DNA from: a virus
IMG/VR virus record: IMGVR_UViG_3300048838_001413
Coordinates: 1 to 64,000 of that record
DNA: 64,000 bases
Strand: one strand, 5' to 3'
Of this stretch, positions 38,153 through 45,989 are shown piece by piece. The translations under genes were made by a program, and so were the position numbers. How positions within the stretch are numbered: the first letter of the stretch is position 1; each line of letters starts with the position of its first letter. The notes beneath the pieces were generated by a model. That model was not told the DNA's origin, did no database searches, and was given only the letters and a program-made list of their open reading frames with translations.

Positions 38153-38719
38153 TTAATCGTGATAAATGGTTGGCCTTTCGACGTTTTTTGCTTTTGCTTC
38201 ATTTTTAAGCTTTTTGATAAGGTCGTCGTTTGGGTGCGGGGGGATGATTGCGGTTCTATCTATTTGCGGGATTTGGGCAACCGGCTCCGGCTGAGCTTCG
38301 GTTTCTCCGGTGGGTGCCTGATCGGTGGTTTTGGGTTCTGATGGTTGGGGGTGTTTGCGGCGCGCTGAAAGTGGTTTGAGGTTGTGCCCCCGTTGCTGGT
38401 GTGCATATTTCATCTGATGGCTTCTGCAGCAAAATTTATGTCCCTGAACCGGGGTAATCTTGTCGCAAAACAGGCAGCGAGAAGTAATTTCATTTTCATT
38501 AAGAGAAGCTATTGCTTTGGTTTTGGTGGTTTGTACCTGAAGCTTATCCATGGCTTGACGCAGCTGTTTGTTATATTCTTCAAGTTCGGCTCTGGAACAT
38601 TTCAGGTCATTCATCTTGCTGATTAATTTTTCCATTTCATTCGCGCTCTCAATGAGCGCCTTGGAAAGAGAATTGATTGCCTGTACGAATCCGATAATTG
38701 TTTTGGTGTTGATTTTCAT
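38153..38719 (-). CDS. Coiled-coil protein with C-terminal zinc knuckle
   Basis: A 188-aa protein starting M-K-I-N-T-K-T-I-I-G-F at 38717-38719, two bases after the HD gene. Residues ~15-75 form a coiled coil. A zinc site follows (C-L-F-C ... F-C-C-R-S-H, about 80-105). The tail is Pro/Glu-rich. Unrecognised; possibly a DNA-binding accessory factor. Confidence 0.55.
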   Translation of the reverse strand: MKINTKTIIGFVQAINSLSKALIESANEMEKLISKMNDLKCSRAELEEYNKQLRQAMDKLQVQTTKTKAIASLNENEITSRCLFCDKITPVQGHKFCCRSHQMKYAHQQRGHNLKPLSARRKHPQPSEPKTTDQAPTGETEAQPEPVAQIPQIDRTAIIPPHPNDDLIKKLKNEAKAKNVERPTIYHD

Positions 38720-38721
38720 GG

Positions 38722-39321
38722 TTATTTGATTATTGGGTTTTTTAAAAGGTACATCCATGTTTCGAGGAATGCTTTTTGGGCAAATCGTGGTTCCCAGTTC
38801 CATTTGTCGGGCTTATATTTACAAAAGACAGAGCTTTTGAATTGTATGTCTTTTTGAAATAGGGTGTTGTTGTAAAATAGTGCCTGTTCTTCGAGATCAA
38901 GGGCGAGATCGTCGAATTCTTTAATGAGCGGATATTTGTCGTAGTTCAGGTAAAGTGACTTAAAAACAGCCCTGAGAATGCGATCTTCGATTACGCTGTA
39001 TTTTGAGCCGAGCATGATTTTGAGGGGACGTATAACATCGCCGCAATAGGCTTCAGCGGCATCGTGCATCATTGCGATTTTTGCGAGTTCGGGACCGGCG
39101 AGCCAGGCCACGAGGCATGAGTGCTGAGCGACTGAGTAGAAACAATTAATGTTTCCGCCAAACCTGCACATTTTGGAGAGCGCGCTGGATATGTCGAAAA
39201 TACTGATCTCTGTTGGGTCGGGGTCGAGCAAATTGATGATGTGCCCCGAAGCTGTTGTCATGTGGCCAAATGGCAGTGATTTAAGGAAACTGCTGTTGGT
39301 TAACTGGATTTTTTGCACCAT
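38722..39321 (-). CDS. HD-domain nucleotide hydrolase (YfbR-like)
   Basis: A 199-aa protein with the phage HD pattern: T-A-S-G-H-I-I-N-L-L-D-P-D-P, I-S-S-A-L-S-K-M-C-R-F-G-G, F-Y-S-V-A-Q-H-S, and the metal pair M-M-H-D-A-A-E-A-Y-C-G-D near residues 84-95. Such enzymes are metal-dependent 5'-nucleotidases, probably shaping the nucleotide pool during phage replication. The exact substrate is unknown. Overlaps the upstream small gene by 22 nt. Confidence 0.8.
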   Translation of the reverse strand: MVQKIQLTNSSFLKSLPFGHMTTASGHIINLLDPDPTEISIFDISSALSKMCRFGGNINCFYSVAQHSCLVAWLAGPELAKIAMMHDAAEAYCGDVIRPLKIMLGSKYSVIEDRILRAVFKSLYLNYDKYPLIKEFDDLALDLEEQALFYNNTLFQKDIQFKSSVFCKYKPDKWNWEPRFAQKAFLETWMYLLKNPIIK

Positions 39322-39470
39322 TCGTGTATTAGTTTAAGATGAAGCTTTTGCAGATAAAAGTACCGGTAGGCCATTAATTGAATGGTGAGGAATCGGGGAT
39401 CTTGCCGCTGCATGATTGCATTGACTTTATTGATTTTTTGCCAAATGCAAATTTCCTCAGCGGTCATCAT
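39300..39470 (-). CDS. Hypothetical small protein
   Basis: A 56-aa helical protein starting M-M-T-A-E-E-I-C-I-W-Q-K (39468-39470), overlapping the stop of the upstream gene as ATGA. A longer frame would overlap that gene by 120 nt and is not used. Function unknown. Confidence 0.5.
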   Translation of the reverse strand: MMTAEEICIWQKINKVNAIMQRQDPRFLTIQLMAYRYFYLQKLHLKLIHEWCKKSS

Positions 39471-39715
39471 GGATAGATGTTTTTGATGTCGAGGCGAATC
39501 AGCTTGTTGTCGTGCGAAACAATCACATGATTGCTTGCGATTTCGGATATGGTGCATGCTTCCCGGTTTCCGCCCAGGAAGAAGGTGCATTTCTGACCTT
39601 TTGAGAGGTTCCGGATGAATTTTTTGTGTTTGAGGTTTTCTCTGATATAGTATGCGACTATCAGAACATTCGCAATGACGATAAACGCGAGCAAAAATTT
39701 GGTAGCGTTGTTCAT
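39467..39715 (-). CDS. Small membrane-anchored protein
   Basis: An 82-aa protein with one N-terminal span (about 7-23, F-L-L-A-F-I-V-I-A-N-V-L-I-V-A-Y-Y), then a small beta-rich cytoplasmic domain with a C-T-F-F-L-G-G-N-R-E-A-C-T-I-S segment. Unrecognised; coupled to the next gene. Confidence 0.55.
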   Translation of the reverse strand: MNNATKFLLAFIVIANVLIVAYYIRENLKHKKFIRNLSKGQKCTFFLGGNREACTISEIASNHVIVSHDNKLIRLDIKNIYP

Positions 39716-39719
39716 GGCT

Positions 39720-39908
39720 TTATGAATAAGAGTGAATAATAAGATCGTCGATTTCGTTGAAGTCGATTTTTGATTTTAGAATTGCCAGCGCACCTTCATT
39801 TGAAGTTGTCTTGATGGTGATGGTTCTTGGCGATTCGGCTCCATGTACCATTAGTGAGTAACTGATGGTTATGGGTCTGGCCTTTTTTCTTTTTTTGAGG
39901 GGATTCAT
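39720..39908 (-). CDS. Hypothetical small protein
   Basis: A 62-aa protein with a basic start (K-K-R-K-K-A-R-P) and a beta-beta-alpha-like remainder. It lies 4 nt from the next gene. Not recognised. Confidence 0.5.
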   Translation of the reverse strand: MNPLKKRKKARPITISYSLMVHGAESPRTITIKTTSNEGALAILKSKIDFNEIDDLIIHSYS

Positions 39909-39947
39909 ACCTAAAAAGGTTTTATGATTACACTAATGTGGATATGC

Positions 39948-40172
39948 TCAATTGAGGGAATTGATATTTTGTTTGATGTCGTTAAGGTTTTTCTGATGAT
40001 TTTCGGCCATCTCGATCAGGTGTTTCATGATCTCGATATTGTGCCTTTTAAGGGTTGCCACTTTTTGGATGTGGCTTTTGGAAAACTTCTTATCCATTGA
40101 CTCCCAGCATATTTTGACGTAACGTGCTGGAAGTTTATTTGTTAAATTTTCTAAAGAATTGCAACTATTCAT
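39948..40172 (-). CDS. Probable Cro-like DNA-binding regulator
   Basis: A 74-aa protein. Residues ~14-58 read L-P-A-R-Y-V-K-I-C-W-E then F-S-K-S-H-I-Q-K-V and R-H-N-I-E-I-M-K-H-L-I-E-M-A, the pattern of a small helix-turn-helix common in Bacteroidota phages (L-P-x-x-W/Y ... S-x-x-Y/H-I-x-x-V ... N-x-x-I). It is divergent from the CI-like gene, so it probably acts as Cro. First gene of the leftward early operon. Confidence 0.6.
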   Translation of the reverse strand: MNSCNSLENLTNKLPARYVKICWESMDKKFSKSHIQKVATLKRHNIEIMKHLIEMAENHQKNLNDIKQNINSLN

Positions 40173-40328
40173 GAGAGAGTGTTGTTTTTGTGTGTAGTTT
40201 GTGCTACCTTAGTGCATAATTTGTGCGTCAAATGTACAACCAAAAAGACGAAAATCTACTTTAGTTGATAAAAAAAGTGGATTATCGAGAAATTTATATT
40301 CAGTCTAAATAAAAACAACAGAGCAAAA
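40173..40328. promoter_or_regulatory. Divergent lysis-lysogeny control region
   Basis: 156 bp between Cro-like and CI-like genes. A leftward -7 box TACATTTG lies at 40236-40229. Two direct TTTGTGC repeats at 40198-40204 and 40220-40226, 22 bp apart (two helical turns), are candidate operators overlapping it. A rightward -7-like TAATTTG lies at 40217-40223. Confidence 0.55.
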
Positions 40329-40703
40329 ATGGATTTCAAGAAGATCGAAACACTTGTAAACAAGCGATTTGCATTTGTTTCAGAGTTTGTCGCAGCGTCG
40401 GGTATTGCGAATGCGACCTACTACAAAATGATGAAAACGCAAAATACTAACGTAGATACCCTGGAAAAGATCAGTTCAGCGCTTGGTGTGTCACCGGCAT
40501 ATTGGTGGACGGAAAGCGAAGAGCTTGTTACTCAGGAACAAAAGCCTCAATATGGCTATGTGAGTAAACGGGTTTATGATGATTTGATGGATAAATGGAA
40601 CGAAGATCGAAGCCGCATGACGCGACAGATCGATTTTCTTCATAATCTGATCAATCAGCATAATATCAAGGATGCGAAATCGGTAAAGGAAAGCATTGGT
40701 TAA
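40329..40703 (+). CDS. CI-like HTH repressor (XRE type)
   Basis: A 124-aa protein. N-terminal HTH (about 5-60) with F-V-A-A-S-G-I-A-N-A-T-Y-Y-K-M-M then N-V-D-T-L-E-K-I-S-S-A-L-G-V-S-P-A-Y-W-W, the XRE/Cro-CI pattern. The C-terminal half is a helix likely used for oligomerisation; there is no LexA-type peptidase part. It is one of only three plus-strand genes and opposes the Cro-like gene, so it is the likely prophage repressor. Confidence 0.75.
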   Translation: MDFKKIETLVNKRFAFVSEFVAASGIANATYYKMMKTQNTNVDTLEKISSALGVSPAYWWTESEELVTQEQKPQYGYVSKRVYDDLMDKWNEDRSRMTRQIDFLHNLINQHNIKDAKSVKESIG

Positions 40704-40730
40704 ACAACTAATGTAGATATTCCTCCACTT

Positions 40731-40753
40731 TAATACATTGAAATATAATGTAT
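40731..40753. promoter_or_regulatory. Inverted repeat in the lysogeny module
   Basis: AATACATT/AATGTATT, perfect 8-bp arms with a 7-bp centre, in the AT-rich gap between the CI-like gene and 40790-41017. A candidate operator or AT-rich regulator site. Confidence 0.45.
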
Positions 40754-40789
40754 TAGTAATATATAACTAACACATAAACTAATAGAAAG

Positions 40790-41017
40790 ATGTTGAAAAG
40801 TGTATTAAAAAGAGTAAAAACAAATTCACAATACGCTGAGAATCAGGTATTGGGTGGTGTTGTAGCGTGTCCTGCTCCCGCTACCAATAACAGTTACAAT
40901 GTTGAAAATGAGGCGTTTGCGATGTGCGAACGCCTTTGTTTTAATACAGAAAAATCAGACACATGGATTTGGATTGTATGTGTTGGGGTTTTTGGTGTTT
41001 ATCGTTTAGTAGAGTAA
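40790..41017 (+). CDS. Hypothetical small membrane-associated protein
   Basis: A 75-aa protein with a basic start, a Cys/Pro/Ala middle and a C-terminal hydrophobic span (W-I-W-I-V-C-V-G-V-F-G-V-Y). It is co-oriented with the repressor and ends 6 nt before the integrase. Not recognised; a role in superinfection exclusion is possible but not shown. Confidence 0.55.
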   Translation: MLKSVLKRVKTNSQYAENQVLGGVVACPAPATNNSYNVENEAFAMCERLCFNTEKSDTWIWIVCVGVFGVYRLVE

Positions 41018-41023
41018 TAAGTT

Positions 41024-42148
41024 ATGGAAAAGTACAGAAAAGCAAAGCTTAATGACCGGGACAATGATTTGTTGAAACAATGGTATGTTGAGTATATGTT
41101 TGAGCATCCGGAAAAGGGTGTTCTTGTTCCCTTCAGGAAGTATATTTCATTAAAACTTAAAACAGGTACGGCACGCAGAATGAAAGCGGATCAGTTGGTT
41201 CGTGAGTTAAATGAGTGGCTGGCTATGGGCGGAGATCCGTTTGCAACGGAGAGCCTGGGAAAAACAAAAACACTTACGGCCGTAAAACGGATTCTTGCGC
41301 TGAAGAAAGCCACCAGCCGGCCACGGACTTATACTACCTATAAGGATGCTGTAAATAAGATTGAGAACTTTTTGATTGAGCGAAAGCTGACTGATCTGGC
41401 GGTTGAGGATGTTTCGGTAACGGTTGGCCAACAATTTTCGGATTACCTGATAGAGAAGCTCCGGCTCGGGAACCGGAGCCATAACAATATGATTAATAAT
41501 ATGCGAACGATGTGGACGATGATGAACAAGCGATTTAACGTTCATATCAATCCATGGCAGGCGGTTGATTTTTTGCCGGAAACAGAGCCAAGTATCGTGA
41601 TGTTTACGCCGGCAGAAATGAAAAAGGTAAGAACGCAGCTTCGCAAAGATGATTTCCAGTTGTGGCTTTGCGCGGGATTGGTTTTTTATTGTGCTTTGCG
41701 GCCACAGGAGATTGTAAGATTGAAGGTGTTTAATATTATAACCGAGGAAGAGGGTTTGCTGCTTGACGGGCGAATAACGAAGAATAAGAAAAGCACATGG
41801 GTGAATATTCCATCGCCTGAACTTGTGAAAGATTTTAAAAGCCTGAAGCTTGAAAGCCTGGATTCGGAAATGTATATTTTCGCGAAGAATTTGTTACCAG
41901 GTACAAAAGAGATAGCGCCTACCCGAATAGCTGAGCGTTGGCGAAAGTGGGCTGATGCGAATAAGATAGATAAGGGAATTTATGATTTGAAACACAATGC
42001 TGCCGGGATGGCCAGTGATGCAGGAATACCCTTGCGGGAATTGCAGCTGCATTTCAGGCATCATTCGCTGGAGCAGACAGAGCAGTATATAAAGCGATTC
42101 AGGCGGGAGGTAAATACAGGATTTAATAAGCGCTACCCGAAGATGTAA
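41024..42148 (+). CDS. int: Tyrosine integrase
   Basis: A 374-aa site-specific recombinase. SAM-like core-binding domain at about 100-180, catalytic domain at 195-370. Active-site residues: Arg226 (A-L-R-P-Q-E-I), Lys in the beta-hairpin near 253-256, box II Y-D-L-K-H (320-324), His346/347 (R-H-H-S) and nucleophile Tyr355 (T-E-Q-Y-I). Box II has Tyr and Lys where the classic H-x-x-R has His and Arg, a variant I recall from Bacteroidota integrases. It inserts and excises the phage. The attachment site is not identified. Its 3' end overlaps 42123-42536 by 26 nt, tail to tail. Confidence 0.9.
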   Translation: MEKYRKAKLNDRDNDLLKQWYVEYMFEHPEKGVLVPFRKYISLKLKTGTARRMKADQLVRELNEWLAMGGDPFATESLGKTKTLTAVKRILALKKATSRPRTYTTYKDAVNKIENFLIERKLTDLAVEDVSVTVGQQFSDYLIEKLRLGNRSHNNMINNMRTMWTMMNKRFNVHINPWQAVDFLPETEPSIVMFTPAEMKKVRTQLRKDDFQLWLCAGLVFYCALRPQEIVRLKVFNIITEEEGLLLDGRITKNKKSTWVNIPSPELVKDFKSLKLESLDSEMYIFAKNLLPGTKEIAPTRIAERWRKWADANKIDKGIYDLKHNAAGMASDAGIPLRELQLHFRHHSLEQTEQYIKRFRREVNTGFNKRYPKM

Positions 42149-42536
42149 CAATCACCTCCGGTTCAACGATCTCGAGATCTTCCATTTCAGCATATTCATT
42201 ATTTAATCGTGCATGTTCGTTAAAACAAGCGTTGGCCTCTGTTGGCCCGGCTACATGCTTTTTCCACATCTCAAACATTGCTTTTTCGTATTGTTCATCA
42301 GCGTGAAGCATGTAACCGTGTTTTACGCCTTTTGAATAAGCAATCTTTATCCGGTGCGAAATGATTCTTTTATGAGAATTTTCGCGCTGTGTTTTTTCAA
42401 GTTGTGCTTGGGATTTTGAAAGCTGAACTGCATATCGTTCCGCAATTTTGATGATGTCGCTGCGCGATATGGAAAGATACTGGTTATCCTTACCGGTAAC
42501 TTCGCGAATTATTCCGTTGAGCAGCGGCTTTGACAT
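42123..42536 (-). CDS. Hypothetical protein
   Basis: A 137-aa helical charged protein starting M-S-K-P-L-L-N-G-I-I-R at 42534-42536, two bases after the membrane protein gene. The central part (L-S-K-S-Q-A-Q-L-E-K-T-Q-R-E-N-S) looks coiled-coil. Last gene of the tail operon; its end overlaps the convergent integrase gene. Not recognised. Confidence 0.55.
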   Translation of the reverse strand: MSKPLLNGIIREVTGKDNQYLSISRSDIIKIAERYAVQLSKSQAQLEKTQRENSHKRIISHRIKIAYSKGVKHGYMLHADEQYEKAMFEMWKKHVAGPTEANACFNEHARLNNEYAEMEDLEIVEPEVIVTSSGSAY

Positions 42537-42538
42537 CT

Positions 42539-42754
42539 TCAGAAGTAAGTATGCACCTGAACATTTTTGAACAAGATCCCATCCACCCACAGCGCGATTA
42601 CCAACAATGCCGCGAGCGCAAGCATTATGATTGTTGACCAGTTTAAAAACTTTTTGCTGAGCCAGGGCTTTTTAAGCCAGTATAGCACACTGCTTACTAA
42701 GAACACCAGTGCAAAAACTGCAAATGCAATACTGATTACGGTTGTTGCGGTCAT
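42539..42754 (-). CDS. Small two-TM membrane protein, holin-like
   Basis: A 71-aa protein with two spans (about 7-27 and 42-60) separated by a basic W-L-K-K-P-W-L-S-K-K loop. Size and topology match class II holins, and it is encoded at the end of the tail genes. No lysin lies directly beside it, so the role is uncertain. Confidence 0.5.
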   Translation of the reverse strand: MTATTVISIAFAVFALVFLVSSVLYWLKKPWLSKKFLNWSTIIMLALAALLVIALWVDGILFKNVQVHTYF

Positions 42755-42783
42755 TGTTTGTGTATGAATTTTACAAAGTTGAA

Positions 42784-43176
42784 CTAAACTGCTTTTGTTT
42801 CAATATAGATTGCGCCTCCTGAGCCATCAATTAATGCCTGATGTTCGGATTCGATATAATTGCAATATATCAGCACTTCGCTATCTCGTTGTTCCATTTG
42901 CAGTTTTCTGACCACTGCCAGATCGAATAACAAAGCGGGATAAACTGTTACAATTGATTCAGGTGCAACGATGCGGAATTGGCAATCATCGTGATGCCAA
43001 TCATTTATGGGCATTGATGGCATTACCCATTCACCGTTTATAAGTTGCTTGCCGATTGCGTAAAAGCCGGATTCATCGGGTATAATTTCATCGTGCGGAA
43101 ATGGATAGGATGGAGTTCCTTCATCCCATATCATACGTGTGATTACCTCGTTGTTGTATATTACTGCGTATTTCAT
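42784..43176 (-). CDS. Hypothetical tail-region protein
   Basis: A 130-aa protein starting M-K-Y-A-V-I-Y-N-N-E-V-I-T at 43174-43176, one base after the stop of the Gly-rich fibre gene. It is small and beta-rich at the start. Position right after a fibre gene suggests a fibre chaperone or tail-fibre assembly role; no signature. Confidence 0.5.
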   Translation of the reverse strand: MKYAVIYNNEVITRMIWDEGTPSYPFPHDEIIPDESGFYAIGKQLINGEWVMPSMPINDWHHDDCQFRIVAPESIVTVYPALLFDLAVVRKLQMEQRDSEVLIYCNYIESEHQALIDGSGGAIYIETKAV

Positions 43177-43177
43177 G

Positions 43178-44515
43178 TTACCCTCCATATATTTCCATTA
43201 CAATACAAAGTCCATCAGCACCATCACCACCATTGCCACCTGAGTAGCCGTTTGTTGAAGCTGCACCGCCTCCGCCTCCGCCTCCGTAATTACCTCCGTT
43301 ACCTCCGTTGCCTGAGTTGGCTGCTGATGCGCTGCCGCCTCCCGACCCTGACGTACCGTAGCCATGCGTGGTTGCAAATAATCCGTAGGCTTGTAGTAAT
43401 TGATCGCCCCAATTATCAACACCGTTATTCCCACCGCCTCCTCCTGCTGTTCCAAATAATATTGCTGCGCTTTGGGCATCCGAAGCGTTGTACATTCGTG
43501 CCCCTACTCCGCCATTCCTTTGCGTATTTGAAGCGTCGAGCCCACCCCCCCCTGATCCACCAAAATACCCAAACCCGGTAGTTTTTAATACAGTTGAAAT
43601 CGTTCCTCCTCCTACTCCTCCTGTTGGATTTGCTGATGCGCCGCTGTAATAAGCTATCGGGTGAATAGAATAAAATTCTTGCGGAGGAATTTGATTAGCA
43701 GTTGATAGAGGTGCGCTTACTTCTCCACCTGAAGTAATCCCGCCTCCTTTACCGTTACTTCCTCCAAGTGCTTTGCATAGTATCCCAAATGTGGTATCTC
43801 CCCCAGCATTTCCATTACCCCCATCAGTATTATCTGCCGATATTGTACCGCCTGATCCAGCAGAACCGACAGTAATAGTTTCAGTATCGCCCAACTGACT
43901 TGCTAATATTAATCTTTTTATAATAATGCCTGCACCGCCTCCGCCGCCACCCCTTCTAACTGTTCCTGCTGCGCCCCTTCTGCCTGCGCCACCGCCTGCA
44001 CCTGCACCAATACAAACCACCACTATAGCATAAAGCCCCGTAGGTTTAGTCCAAGTCGCACCGGATGTATAATATCGCACTATCGGGTCGGTGCCGCCGC
44101 CGCCGGATTCAACCGTTCCTGTTACGCCAAGAATAATAATATCTTTTTTGATATTTGCAGCGATAATCTTAGCCTGTTCGGTTGCAGAAATCTTTACAAC
44201 GCCACTTCCTGAGTGTTTCCCGGATGCGATGGTTACTTCCTGAGCAACGGTTGTTATGTCGGTTGAAACAGTACCCCGATCAACCATTGTTCCTGTTTTA
44301 CGGGGTGTTGTGCCTGCATAAAAGGTTTTTGAAGCGACAACATCGCCAACGGCTGCATCGGCATCGGATATATCAGTACCGGCAGGAATGCTTGCAATAA
44401 GGGTGTCGTATTCGTCAAGTTTGGTTGTTCCGACTGTCACACCTTTAGCCTCTAAAGCTGTTTTCATGTCAGCTTTGGCAGTTTGAAGTCTTGTTATTTC
44501 GCTGGCTATACTCAT
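43178..44515 (-). CDS. Glycine-rich tail fibre protein
   Basis: A 445-aa protein. The N-terminal ~150 residues contain a Bacteroidota-fibre type helix and T-L-I-A-S-I-P-A-G-T region. From ~155 on it is Gly/Ser/Asn-rich with many G-G-G-G stretches, as in polyglycine-II adhesin tips of phage fibres (gp38-like), and short G-x-x-G-A variable loops. It likely contacts the host surface. Overlaps the upstream gene by 4 nt. Confidence 0.75.
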   Translation of the reverse strand: MSIASEITRLQTAKADMKTALEAKGVTVGTTKLDEYDTLIASIPAGTDISDADAAVGDVVASKTFYAGTTPRKTGTMVDRGTVSTDITTVAQEVTIASGKHSGSGVVKISATEQAKIIAANIKKDIIILGVTGTVESGGGGTDPIVRYYTSGATWTKPTGLYAIVVVCIGAGAGGGAGRRGAAGTVRRGGGGGGAGIIIKRLILASQLGDTETITVGSAGSGGTISADNTDGGNGNAGGDTTFGILCKALGGSNGKGGGITSGGEVSAPLSTANQIPPQEFYSIHPIAYYSGASANPTGGVGGGTISTVLKTTGFGYFGGSGGGGLDASNTQRNGGVGARMYNASDAQSAAILFGTAGGGGGNNGVDNWGDQLLQAYGLFATTHGYGTSGSGGGSASAANSGNGGNGGNYGGGGGGGAASTNGYSGGNGGDGADGLCIVMEIYGG

Positions 44516-44718
44516 AAGGCTGCTAATAAGGTTTCGATGTCACCTAAATCTGCTTCGTTTGGCATGGTTGTGTAAGTGTTTACACCCGTACCGACGGCGA
44601 TTCTTTGTTCATCAGTAATCCAATAGGGTTCAGCCTCAAATAAGTCGTTGGCTGTTTTCTGCGCTTCGAGGTTTGCCCTCGTTGTGCGAAGAAGCTGAAT
44701 TCTTATTTTCCTGGCCAT
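44512..44718 (-). CDS. Short fibre-attachment domain protein (Mtd_N-like)
   Basis: A 68-aa protein. R-T-T-R-A-N-L-E-A-Q-K then E-A-E-P-Y-W-I-T-D-E-Q-R-I-A-V-G-T-G matches the phage fibre N-terminal attachment module (major tropism determinant N-type; typical ending L-G/A-I/V-G-T-G). It would be a stand-alone connector, or one half of a split fibre. Confidence 0.6.
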   Translation of the reverse strand: MARKIRIQLLRTTRANLEAQKTANDLFEAEPYWITDEQRIAVGTGVNTYTTMPNEADLGDIETLLAAL

Positions 44719-44728
44719 CGAAATTTAA

Positions 44729-45313
44729 TTAGAAAGTTCCACCATCAACGGTTGTAACCCATGTTGGATTTTGGCCTGCGCCACCTGTTTGAAGAAATGC
44801 GCCAGCAGTACCGGCAGCAAGTCGGGCATAAGCACTTGCCCCGCGATACATGATGTCGCCCTGCGCTTCAGAAGCAAATGAAAGCGCTACGGTAACATAG
44901 GCATTTGCAGCACCAGCAACCATTTTCAGTCCGGCTGCATCAACACGCAAAACTCCATTCGATCCGTTTGATCCTAAATAATCGGCTGTAGCTCCGGCAG
45001 CTGCGGCTACTTTTTCATCAGAGCTGCCCGGAGGGATGTTCAGCGCAGATTTAAAATCGCTGAATGCCACTTTCTTTTGCCTTGGTGCATTGGCGGCCAC
45101 GCTGGTGTCGCTGATTAACAAAAGATCATCATCAGCAATTACTCCGATGGCATCCAGAGGCGCAAGGTCGGTTTTTACGGGAACTTTGGTTTCAGCTCCG
45201 GTACCAAAGTACAATTCCTGGGTGTCGGTACAAAAAAGAGGTTCGCCACTTTCCATTCCGGAAGTGGGAAGCGCTGCTTTTGTTCCTTGTCTGACTTTAA
45301 TTTTTACTGACAT
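44729..45313 (-). CDS. Tail fibre protein with Mtd_N-like start
   Basis: A 194-aa protein. It starts with K-I-K-V-R-Q-G-T-K-A-A-L-P then E-P-L-F-C-T-D-T-Q-E-L-Y-F-G-T-G, the same attachment module as its neighbour. The remainder is Ala/Gly-rich and short for a fibre. Probably a minor fibre or fibre base. Confidence 0.65.
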   Translation of the reverse strand: MSVKIKVRQGTKAALPTSGMESGEPLFCTDTQELYFGTGAETKVPVKTDLAPLDAIGVIADDDLLLISDTSVAANAPRQKKVAFSDFKSALNIPPGSSDEKVAAAAGATADYLGSNGSNGVLRVDAAGLKMVAGAANAYVTVALSFASEAQGDIMYRGASAYARLAAGTAGAFLQTGGAGQNPTWVTTVDGGTF

Positions 45314-45338
45314 TTTGATTGGTTTTTATTGGTGATTA

Positions 45339-45602
45339 TTAAGGTTGAAAAAGCCCTCCGAATATTACTCCGGTCAGGTGTTCTGCATTTACTTGTTTTG
45401 CGTCTTTTGGTTTGATTGTGGTTAAAGTGTCAGCCTCCCAAAGAGTATCGCCCGATGGTCCGGGTAGTCCTTGTGGTCCAACTTCTAATCCCATCTGCAC
45501 CGCCTGTAAATGAATAGGTTCTTCAATCTTAACAGATTGAAGATTTATGGCCGGTTCAACGCGCACATTTAATGGAATAGGAATGTCAACACCTTCGCTC
45601 AT
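45339..45602 (-). CDS. Small fibre/baseplate protein with collagen-like patch
   Basis: An 87-aa protein with a G-P-Q-G-L-P-G-P-S-G segment (about 42-51) typical of collagen-like trimerising fibres. Overlaps the upstream gene by 4 nt. Likely a fibre linker. Confidence 0.55.
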   Translation of the reverse strand: MSEGVDIPIPLNVRVEPAINLQSVKIEEPIHLQAVQMGLEVGPQGLPGPSGDTLWEADTLTTIKPKDAKQVNAEHLTGVIFGGLFQP

Positions 45603-45919
45603 TTTATCAGTTCTTTTGTGATTGTGAAGGTGCCTGCCAGTATAGTGATTGGACCTTGCTGGTTAACAACTTCAACCTCGTAGTTGTGACTTCCTGCCTT
45701 TCCCTTTGTATCAACAGGCAGCAGAGGAATGGTAATTGTTTGAGCCTCGATTGTTAAACCAGCCGGGTTTTTTATGAGTATCCTTCCGGCTTTATCAGTT
45801 ACGCGAAAGTTAACGGTACGGCCAGTCATATTAAGCGCTTCAGGCACAATGATTACAATATCGGCGATATCGCCGGCCTGTCGCGTGAGATTGATGTTAG
45901 CTTTTAAATAAGTTGGCAT
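45599..45919 (-). CDS. Baseplate-type protein (BppU-like)
   Basis: A 106-aa protein starting M-P-T-Y-L-K-A-N-I-N-L-T-R-Q-A-G-D at 45917-45919. A 13-codon longer frame is rejected because the promoter -7 box (45938-45945) lies inside it. The strand pattern (V-N-F-R-V-T-D-K-A-G-R ... Y-E-V-E-V-V-N-Q-Q-G) resembles upper baseplate proteins. First gene of the last tail sub-operon. Confidence 0.55.
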   Translation of the reverse strand: MPTYLKANINLTRQAGDIADIVIIVPEALNMTGRTVNFRVTDKAGRILIKNPAGLTIEAQTITIPLLPVDTKGKAGSHNYEVEVVNQQGPITILAGTFTITKELIK

Positions 45920-45937
45920 ACCGGTGTGTTTTTCGTG

Positions 45938-45974
45938 CAAATATATTATTACAGGCATGAGAAATAAAAGGACA
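45938..45974 (-). promoter_or_regulatory. TGTCCTTT-class promoter
   Basis: TGTCCTTT (45974-45967), 21 nt, TATATTTG (45945-45938), a perfect TAnnTTTG. It fixes the start of 45599-45919 at the downstream ATG. Confidence 0.7.
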
Positions 45975-45989
45975 GATTAAAGCTTGCGT

